Part shown: piece by piece, positions 8,159 through 13,515 of the stretch
Numbering within the stretch: the first letter of the stretch is position 1
Layout: every line of letters starts with the position of its first letter
Assembly: GCA_026770575.1 (NCBI GenBank)
Contig: MU657446.1
Location: 7,904 to 21,418 of the forward strand
DNA from: Pelagophyceae sp. CCMP2097
Lineage: Eukaryota; Sar; Pelagophyceae
Direction of reading: 5' to 3'
DNA length: 13,515 nt
Translations under genes and position numbers: made by a program
The notes under the pieces: model-generated
Told to the model about the DNA's origin: nothing
Databases searched by the model: none
Seen by the model: only the letters and a program-made list of their open reading frames with translations

Positions 8159-8193
8159 ACGTTCTTTCCGGTAAAGGATTGTGGAAAGAACGT
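8159..8193. repeat. 11-bp inverted repeat
   Basis: ACGTTCTTTCC (8159-8169) and GGAAAGAACGT (8183-8193) are perfectly complementary around a 13-base loop. It lies downstream of the - strand gene ending at 8367, so it may form a hairpin in that transcript's 3' end. Confidence 0.85.
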
Positions 8194-8366
8194 GCTTTCA
8201 ACGGGCTCTTGAACGGCTTGATGTGATGAAAGACGTGCTCAACGGGCTTGGTAAACGGCCCGCCAGCAGAGGGACTTGCTTGGCGTCCGATACGGCACGG
8301 AACGTAAAAGCCCGCCCCTCAAAAGAAGAGTGGTTTCACGCCGTGTCTGTCGGACGCCAGGCCAAT

Positions 8367-9500
8367 TCAGCCGAGGCGCGGCGCGACGCGGTGCGAGTTC
8401 TCGATCTTGCTCTCCTGGTCGAGGATCATGCCGATGCGCTGGCCATTGGCCGTCAAGCCGCCTGCGCTGGTCCAAAGGTTGTACCACGAATTCAACGGGT
8501 CCAGCTTGAGGCCCATCTCCGCGATGCTCTCGATGAAGTCGATGCACAAATCGTGGTAATCTGAGTAGTGCGGCCCCTGTGCCGAGATGCGGATGACGCG
8601 GTCCGACTGCTTCACTTGTCCACCCGACTGTAGAAAGTTGTCCAAGGAATTCTTGTTCTTCACCAACTCCTGCAGCGTGATCGCAAAGGCCATCTCGGCG
8701 ACGAGGTTGCCACTGTTCTCGTATTCGAGCGAGAGCTGGCACGCGACGTAAATCGGCAGCGGCAAGGCGGAGAAGCCGACGGGCACGTATTGCTCCTTCT
8801 CGATCTTGAGCATGCCCTGGTGCTGCACTTTCGTCTGCGTGAGCCAGGGTCTCCGGTACGTGAAGTTCTTGGAGTTGGACTCGCCTATCATGCAAACTTT
8901 GTTGAAGTACGTGGCGAAGATCTCGCTGAGCGCGGTCCACTCGTTGCCGTAGGGGCCGTGCAGAACCAACGAGTTGGCGCCTGAAGGGAGCTCGGCGCGG
9001 TGCTGGTCTGAGGTCGGCCCCAAGTGGTACAGGTAGGGCTCGTCCTCGAAGGTGCAGGTCTGGTCCTGCTGGATCTCGTTTGTGTCGAACGGTTCTCGGG
9101 ACGCCCAAGCGTCCAGCTCCTGCATGGGAGTCGCCAATGCGATGGCGCGGACTTGGTAGTGCGCGACCTGGAACTGGTCGTCCTGCGCCGAAAGTTCCGA
9201 GCTGATCGACGTAGAACGGTTCAAATTCACGGAATCGAAGACGTCCGAGGCGTCCGTCGCCTCCTGGCCGTTTGCGCCGAACGCGGCGGCGTCGTTGTGG
9301 TGCAGCACCAAGGCGGTGGTGTCGGGGCCGTCGTTGCCATTGTGCATCAGCGTGTGCGAGTCCTCGGTGCCCTCGTCGTCGAAGTCCGACTCCTCTTCGC
9401 CCTCGGTGTCGAACGCGGCGGCGGCGTCGGCGGCGGCGCCGCGGTACAGCACCATGGTGCCGGCGGCGGGGCGAGGGTCGTAGTCAGCGGAGCAGTCCAT
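8367..9500 (-). CDS. Unrecognised acidic-N-terminus protein, 377 residues
   Basis: I do not recognise this protein. ATG at 9500-9498 begins MDCSADYDPRPAAGTM, and the stop is TGA at 8367-8369. The codons are strongly G/C in third position along the whole length, unlike the flanking retroelement, so this is very likely real coding sequence. An alanine run (about residues 21-29) comes from GCC/GCG triplets. An acidic stretch, EGEEESDFDDEGTED, follows (about 33-47). The C-terminal two-thirds looks globular, with LVLHGPYGNEWTALSEIFAT, VGFSALPLPIYVACQLSLEY, FLQSGGQVKQSDRVIRIS and LDPLNSWYNLWTSAGGL. No signal peptide or clear membrane span is seen. The frame stays open upstream to 9764, but there it loses GC bias and overlaps the retroelement frame, so I prefer the internal ATG. 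The gene could be intronless, a retrocopy or a terminal exon. Confidence 0.7.
   Translation of the reverse strand: MDCSADYDPRPAAGTMVLYRGAAADAAAAFDTEGEEESDFDDEGTEDSHTLMHNGNDGPDTTALVLHHNDAAAFGANGQEATDASDVFDSVNLNRSTSISSELSAQDDQFQVAHYQVRAIALATPMQELDAWASREPFDTNEIQQDQTCTFEDEPYLYHLGPTSDQHRAELPSGANSLVLHGPYGNEWTALSEIFATYFNKVCMIGESNSKNFTYRRPWLTQTKVQHQGMLKIEKEQYVPVGFSALPLPIYVACQLSLEYENSGNLVAEMAFAITLQELVKNKNSLDNFLQSGGQVKQSDRVIRISAQGPHYSDYHDLCIDFIESIAEMGLKLDPLNSWYNLWTSAGGLTANGQRIGMILDQESKIENSHRVAPRLG
9421..9470 (-). repeat. GCC/GCG trinucleotide-rich tract in coding sequence
   Basis: An imperfect GGC/GCG triplet run that encodes the alanine stretch of the - strand protein. Typical slippage-prone GC-rich microsatellite. 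Confidence 0.7.
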
Positions 9501-9654
9501 CACGTCGGAAGCCGAAGTTGAGAGATCGCTGCCGATTTTCCGGAAAGAATGGAACTCTTTCGGAGAATCCCGAATTCGAAAGCAGTTCACTTTGAACTTT
9601 CCATACGGAATGTGTCGATCGAATTTTCTGTAAATACTACTCACAGCGCGAACA
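9501..9654 (-). other. Junction between retroelement and GC-rich gene
   Basis: Composition changes here from intermediate to very GC-rich. On the - strand it lies after the retroelement stop and before the gene's ATG, so it would be its 5' untranslated region or promoter. One frame is open through it (PLNVRAVSSIYRKFDRHIPY) but matches nothing I know. Confidence 0.4.
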
Positions 9655-12600
9655 TTAAGAGGCATGGAAAGTTCTCCTTTGCTCTGTAGTTTCCTTAATG
9701 ACCATCGCCACAATGCGCTTCTCAACGACAAGTTGTCGTAAGACAGATCGTGGTAGCTGGCCACCCTTCAACAAGGACGTGGTATGGATGATCTTGTGTA
9801 AATCTCCATATCGTTTGTGTTGTGATGCTTTCTGTTTCTGGCATTCATGACAAGAGGCTGTAAAACTTTTCACGTCTTGAATCATAGTGGGCCAATAAGC
9901 TTGTCGTTGAAGTACATGTAATGTCCTGTTGATACCCAAATGTCCAGTGAGTGGGGATCTGTGGATTCGTCGTAAGAAGATTTGTTGATAATCAACCGGT
10001 ATCACCAACTGGTGATGTACTCCCGTAACGTCTTCCCTCTGGTGATATAGAATATTGTTCTCGATGTAATATTGTCTTCGTTTCGTTTTTACTGTTTTGC
10101 CCTGTATGCAGTCTAAGATGATGCGTGATAGAATCGGGTCTTCGCGTTGAGATTTGTAGATATCTTGAAGAGATGGATCAATAGGCCGATCGAGCGATGC
10201 CAATGAATTTGGCAATAAATGGACTAATTTGACTGTTGCTGGTAACATGTCTGAAGTGTCTTCTTTTGCAATATAAACACTTAGTCTGTCGTTGTCAACT
10301 AAGTCCGAAATTGCGTTTCTAGATAAGGCGTCTGCCGCTGGGATGGTGGCATGGCATACATTGAAGTCGTATTCCGATAATTTCAACACCCAGCGTGCAT
10401 ACATACCCGACGAAAGGTCTTGTCGCATTAACCAACAAAGATTGCGAGCGTCGGTTCGGAGTTCGAATAGTGAATGAAGGTATGGGCGTAATCGGTCTAC
10501 GGCCCAAACGATGGCCTGTGCTTCGAGTTTATTAGGATGTGCCCAGCGACGTTCTGCAACTGACGTTGTCCGGCTTAAGTAGGCGCAGACTTGCATTGGG
10601 CCGTTACCCCCGCCCTTTTGAAGAAGAGTTGCCCCAAAACCAAGTTTTGATGCATCAACGTCTAAATAAAACGGAGCTGTCATGTCTGGTAATAGTAGCG
10701 AAGGCGCCGTTGTTAAGGCTGTTTTGATCTCTTCAAAAGCTTGCGTTTGCGGTGGTGCGTCGTCCGTTGGAATAAAGTGTCCACACTTATCTGCGAATGG
10801 TAAAGCGGCTGCTGGTTGAACAAAAAGTGGTTCATAATTGCGAATTAAAGCCGCAACGTCGGCTTGTTGTTCCGATGATAATTCTGGATTTATTGATAGT
10901 TGTGTCAAGAAATCTTCTTCTGCAATTTCTTCAGGTTCCATATGACATGGAATGTCTAAATAATCGTCTTGATCCTCCTGTTGTGACAACTCAGTACGGT
11001 GGTCTCTCATTTCTGCGTTGAGGTGGTTCAACTCATCTTGTATAAGCGCCGAAGGGTCCTCTGTTATAGACGAGATGCGGCGTTTCTCATTAGAATTAAC
11101 GGCTGTCGTCTGACTCTCGTCTCGAAAAAACAAAGTGCTACAACAAGCAAGGAGTGATGTGACCGCAAGCACCGTCAAAGGAATAATAATACGTAGACCG
11201 GACTTTAATGGGCGATTCTTTTCTTTCGTGAAAATCGTTTCTGGTTTTCGAACCATTTTAGAAGTTAATGGAACATTGGTGTTGACTTCAAAGACGCGTC
11301 CCAACAAAATGGGATCGTCGGTAGGATTAATGGCCAACAAAGTCGTTCGGTCAGTTTCCTTTGGTAGACAACCGGGGAGAATCGCTGAAAACGTATAAGA
11401 AGGGGTAAAGGAGTAGTCCTCTTCGACATTTTGGATAATGGCTGTTGTACACAAAGGTTTCTCGTGTGTGGTGTGAGGAGGTACTATGTGGTCTTTCTGC
11501 AAATCGAAGATTGTTGAGACGCTGGTTACTTGTCGTCCGCGAGGAAGAGTGCCTGTGCTCGAATTTGTCTCGGCAACACTTTTCATCGGGGTTTGTCCCA
11601 GTTCGATGTGAATAATCGGATTTAATTTGTTGAGAGTGATGAAAGGTTCTGGACTTGAGTAATCGATCACCATGCCAAGCTTCCTGATAGTATCGACATT
11701 GAAAAGAACGTCACAGGAAAATCTTCCTTTAAGAATGAGCGCCGTGATATTAATATGAGGCGAAGTTCGTGCGTTTGAACCGAAAGTAACGTCTAAATCT
11801 CTAATAATGCCCAAAGGGGCTATTTCGTCGCAACCGGCTCCTATTAACTTTGGCATGTTTCCGTCTTGAATCGTTTCCAAAACTTCTCCCATCGGTTCGA
11901 GATACTGCCGATAGAACGCTTCAGAGATGAGTGTGTGCGGAGCCTCGTTGTTCGCATCAATGCCAATGTGCGTGTTGACTGGACAAACGCTGATAAAATC
12001 TTTGACGTATGCCGCTGGTGTTCTTAGAATTGATAACTCAGGCGAGGTTCTTCCAGCCGAATCGTTTCCCACTGTATTTATGCTGACAGTTCGGATCGTA
12101 AAACTCGTTGTGTTTTTAGTCGGTTCTCTCGCCTTGTCTGAACTGGGGTCCTTTTTCTCTAAAAGATCCGAAACCACTTTAGATAGTTTGTCTAATTTCT
12201 CGTACACTTCATCGAGGCTCTTGGGTTGTGAATCACTTTTCTTCAAACTAGTTTGCCCGGCGTCTCGATAGGTTTTCCAACGAGGTTTTGTTTGAGGAAT
12301 TGAATCTGAAATTTCAGATTCAGACCACGCAATTTCACTGGCAATCTCTCTTTTGCGAGGTGATTCCTGGGAAAAGTTGGGTGTTGCCATCCACTCCCGA
12401 GCAGACGTGTGGGTAAAACGACAATCTTTTCCTCGTGGGCATCTGCCATGTTTGGCAAAAGCAAAACAGAGTCCAGCTATACCCTGGAATGACCTGTTTT
12501 CCTCCGCCACAGCCTGAACACGTCGATGTGGGCTTGAGCCGCGTTTTAAATCGTCCTGTTTGCGGGTTTCATACTTTGTTTGTGTAATGGTCAAACTTGA

Positions 12601-12789
12601 ATCGCGTTCCTTGATCGACTCTTGGGCCAATTGCATGGTCGCAGCAGCGTCTTTAACACTTTCAACGAATGCATTATATTTCCTCAAAGCTTCTTCTTTT
12701 GGGTCGTTCTCTGTAATTATAAATTGATGTCGCATAACCCAGGTCATGCTTCTCAGTTCGCCAAGGAGTCCTTGGTTGAATTTCTCCAT
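9655..12789 (-). CDS. Ty3/gypsy-like Gag-Pol, reverse transcriptase core deleted
   Basis: A single 1044-codon frame. In order: the end of Gag (1-90); a CCCH zinc finger (C108, C117, C123, H127); a basic/serine linker; a retropepsin-like domain (about 268-400) reading IGIDANN where families have D(T/S)G, with a later KLGMVIDY block; a hydrophobic segment (about 532-555, IIIPLTVLAVTSLLACCSTL); the pre-RT region ending HFIPTDDAPPQTQ; RNase H (about 684-825) with DVDASKLGFGA, KLEAQ, RTDARN and ADALSR; and the integrase HHCC finger (H943, H950, C980, C983). The RT palm with its catalytic aspartates, normally some 200 or more residues, is missing between Q683 and A684 (near 10740) without loss of frame. 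The DDE integrase core is absent, and after about residue 1000 homology stops. The element cannot self-mobilise. It is in the same frame as the Gag segment upstream and separated from it by one stop. The first residue given is simply the first Met after that stop. Confidence 0.85.
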   Translation of the reverse strand: MEKFNQGLLGELRSMTWVMRHQFIITENDPKEEALRKYNAFVESVKDAAATMQLAQESIKERDSSLTITQTKYETRKQDDLKRGSSPHRRVQAVAEENRSFQGIAGLCFAFAKHGRCPRGKDCRFTHTSAREWMATPNFSQESPRKREIASEIAWSESEISDSIPQTKPRWKTYRDAGQTSLKKSDSQPKSLDEVYEKLDKLSKVVSDLLEKKDPSSDKAREPTKNTTSFTIRTVSINTVGNDSAGRTSPELSILRTPAAYVKDFISVCPVNTHIGIDANNEAPHTLISEAFYRQYLEPMGEVLETIQDGNMPKLIGAGCDEIAPLGIIRDLDVTFGSNARTSPHINITALILKGRFSCDVLFNVDTIRKLGMVIDYSSPEPFITLNKLNPIIHIELGQTPMKSVAETNSSTGTLPRGRQVTSVSTIFDLQKDHIVPPHTTHEKPLCTTAIIQNVEEDYSFTPSYTFSAILPGCLPKETDRTTLLAINPTDDPILLGRVFEVNTNVPLTSKMVRKPETIFTKEKNRPLKSGLRIIIPLTVLAVTSLLACCSTLFFRDESQTTAVNSNEKRRISSITEDPSALIQDELNHLNAEMRDHRTELSQQEDQDDYLDIPCHMEPEEIAEEDFLTQLSINPELSSEQQADVAALIRNYEPLFVQPAAALPFADKCGHFIPTDDAPPQTQAFEEIKTALTTAPSLLLPDMTAPFYLDVDASKLGFGATLLQKGGGNGPMQVCAYLSRTTSVAERRWAHPNKLEAQAIVWAVDRLRPYLHSLFELRTDARNLCWLMRQDLSSGMYARWVLKLSEYDFNVCHATIPAADALSRNAISDLVDNDRLSVYIAKEDTSDMLPATVKLVHLLPNSLASLDRPIDPSLQDIYKSQREDPILSRIILDCIQGKTVKTKRRQYYIENNILYHQREDVTGVHHQLVIPVDYQQIFLRRIHRSPLTGHLGINRTLHVLQRQAYWPTMIQDVKSFTASCHECQKQKASQHKRYGDLHKIIHTTSLLKGGQLPRSVLRQLVVEKRIVAMVIKETTEQRRTFHAS

Positions 12790-12825
12790 AATATCGTTCT
12801 GTGATTTCGAAATCGGCGGTGTAAG

Positions 12826-13275
12826 TTAGGAGAAATCTCGCATAAGCTTTTTAAGACGAGCTTGCCAACCCGCCACGGATTCGTCTCTTATTTGCTTGAT
12901 GTTCATCCATTCGTGTGCTAAGCGGTCTGATCGTAGTGAACTATTGGCTTTAAAGTTATCTTCCATCTTAATGAGAAGTGCATCCGACAGTTCACCGTTC
13001 CATTTAGCCAATTCAACCTGATAATCCGCCAATCTAATATTCGGTGGTGTCTTGACCATGCTATAATTTTGTCGAAAGTCATCAACATCTTCTGCTCTTG
13101 ATGCCTCGACTTTGGTCTCGAAGATGTCGAGGATCTGCTCGGCTGTGAGCTTGTCTTTGTTTGTTTTGCGGAAGCCTCTAAATTGTCGGAACCATTCTCC
13201 GGGGTCTTCCGTCTCTTCGCTCAATGGCTTATCAAGCCCGTGGAAAGTGTTGATGTTGATAGCGCTTGAAGACAT
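12826..13275 (-). CDS. Retrotransposon Gag, N-terminal part ending at an in-frame stop
   Basis: A probable start is the ATG at 13275-13273 (MSSSAININTFHGLDKPLSE), giving 149 residues. The sequence EETEDPGEWFRQFRGFRKTN followed by WQARLKKLMRDF is typical of the capsid-type retrotransposon Gag domain. The TAA at 12826-12828 is followed in the same frame by twelve codons and then by the Met used for the Gag-Pol frame. The sequence after the stop (IMEKFNQGLLGELRSM) reads as the natural end of the Gag domain, so this stop most likely breaks a once continuous Gag-Pol. Programmed readthrough is possible but not shown. Confidence 0.75.
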   Translation of the reverse strand: MSSSAININTFHGLDKPLSEETEDPGEWFRQFRGFRKTNKDKLTAEQILDIFETKVEASRAEDVDDFRQNYSMVKTPPNIRLADYQVELAKWNGELSDALLIKMEDNFKANSSLRSDRLAHEWMNIKQIRDESVAGWQARLKKLMRDFS

Positions 13276-13470
13276 TTTCCAAATTAAAGGTGATCCTGTA
13301 ACGACGACAGGCGCAGGAGGCAACTGCGGTACTGCAGTTGTCGCAAGTGTGTTTTGACGAAGTTCTCTAAGTGCTCGTCAGACTACAAGCCTTTGAAGTC
13401 TTGCTAGGGCCTGTCTATGGATCTCAGCAGCTGTAAAGTCAATCTTGACAAGATCCTGTCTCAGTGAGAC
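13276..13470 (-). pseudogene. In-frame upstream Gag extension with a TGA
   Basis: The same frame reads back past the Gag Met to a TAA at 13471-13473. It gives a helical, protein-like sequence, DFTAAEIHRQALARLQRLVV, then TGA at 13378-13380, then RALRELRQNTLATTAVPQLP. This may be an N-terminal extension of Gag broken by the TGA, or a translated-looking leader. No ATG lies in it. The element's 5' LTR would lie beyond the right edge of the window. Confidence 0.5.
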
Positions 13471-13515
13471 TTATCGTTTAATGTCTACTCAGCAATGTAA
13501 CTGTGCCGCCAGCGG

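Larger units (their letters stand above)
8046..8366. other. Intergenic region with LTR-like edge and hairpins
   Basis: It begins TGTTACGCTGC exactly where the polymerase homology stops. An 8-bp inverted repeat and an 11-bp inverted repeat lie within it. Further right the sequence becomes GC-rich, with repeated AACGGGCT words at about 8199-8247. The 3' untranslated region of the - strand gene should also lie here. No protein is recognised. Confidence 0.5.

Noticed and set aside
8046..8366. Complete 3' LTR for the gypsy element
   Set aside because: Only one LTR-like edge is visible. No TG start partner, polypurine tract or second copy was found in the window.
8239..9108. 289-codon - strand frame overlapping the GC-rich gene
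   Set aside because: Arginine-, histidine- and proline-rich shadow in another frame; the 8367-9500 frame has normal amino-acid balance and third-position GC bias.
8367..9500. Glutamine-synthetase-like protein
   Set aside because: A few residues near the C-terminus recalled that family, but its signature blocks and metal-binding residues are not present.
9024..9595. + strand frames rich in valine/glycine or arginine
   Set aside because: Antisense shadows of the GC-rich - strand gene and its triplet repeat.
13494..13511. Possible primer-binding site, TGGCGGCACAGTTACATT on the - strand
   Set aside because: It starts TGG, as a tRNA-complementary site should, but no LTR end can be seen beside it and the match to a specific tRNA cannot be made from here.

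Overview
This is eukaryotic nuclear DNA. The evidence is a multi-exon gene with GT-AG introns, a Ty3/gypsy-type LTR retroelement and the decayed remains of a virus/transposon-type DNA polymerase. I cannot name the species. The very GC-rich, CpG-rich exons, the C/T-rich low-complexity introns and the CCCH-bearing Gag suggest a protist or other poorly sampled lineage, but that is inference.

Region 1 (about 1-4740, very GC-rich). A six-exon gene on the + strand (338-3990) encodes a spindle-checkpoint MAD1 homologue, predicted at 595 residues. The long coiled-coil exon ends in a Mad2-interaction motif and the RLK motif. The C-terminal globular domain is split over three short exons. All five introns are phase-consistent, start GTG and end AG before a G. 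The stop codon lies in a 31-bp tandem duplication. The following 750 bp holds only weak coding traces, including a PPxY peptide and a hydrophobic segment in another frame.

Region 2 (about 4740-8045, strongly AT-rich). An island of foreign composition opens with a three-copy diverged minisatellite. It then carries a heavily decayed + strand family-B DNA polymerase of the viral/organellar/Polinton type. Exo I, Exo II, motif A and motif B are recognisable across several frames with many stops. It breaks off before motif C at a hairpin-bearing, LTR-like TGTTAC sequence.

Region 3 (about 8046-9530, GC-rich). An unrecognised gene on the - strand (8367-9500) has strong codon-position GC bias, an acidic N-terminal stretch and no domain I can name.

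Region 4 (about 9655-13515, intermediate GC). A - strand Ty3/gypsy-like Gag-Pol runs off the right edge. It has a Gag domain, a CCCH zinc finger, a retropepsin-like domain with an altered active-site triplet, an unexpected transmembrane-like segment, RNase H and the integrase HHCC finger. The reverse transcriptase core is missing through an in-frame deletion, and the integrase DDE core is absent. One stop interrupts Gag, and another lies in a protein-like stretch upstream of it.

The four blocks do not form one pathway. The window is a housekeeping mitotic gene next to nested or adjacent mobile and virus-derived sequence.
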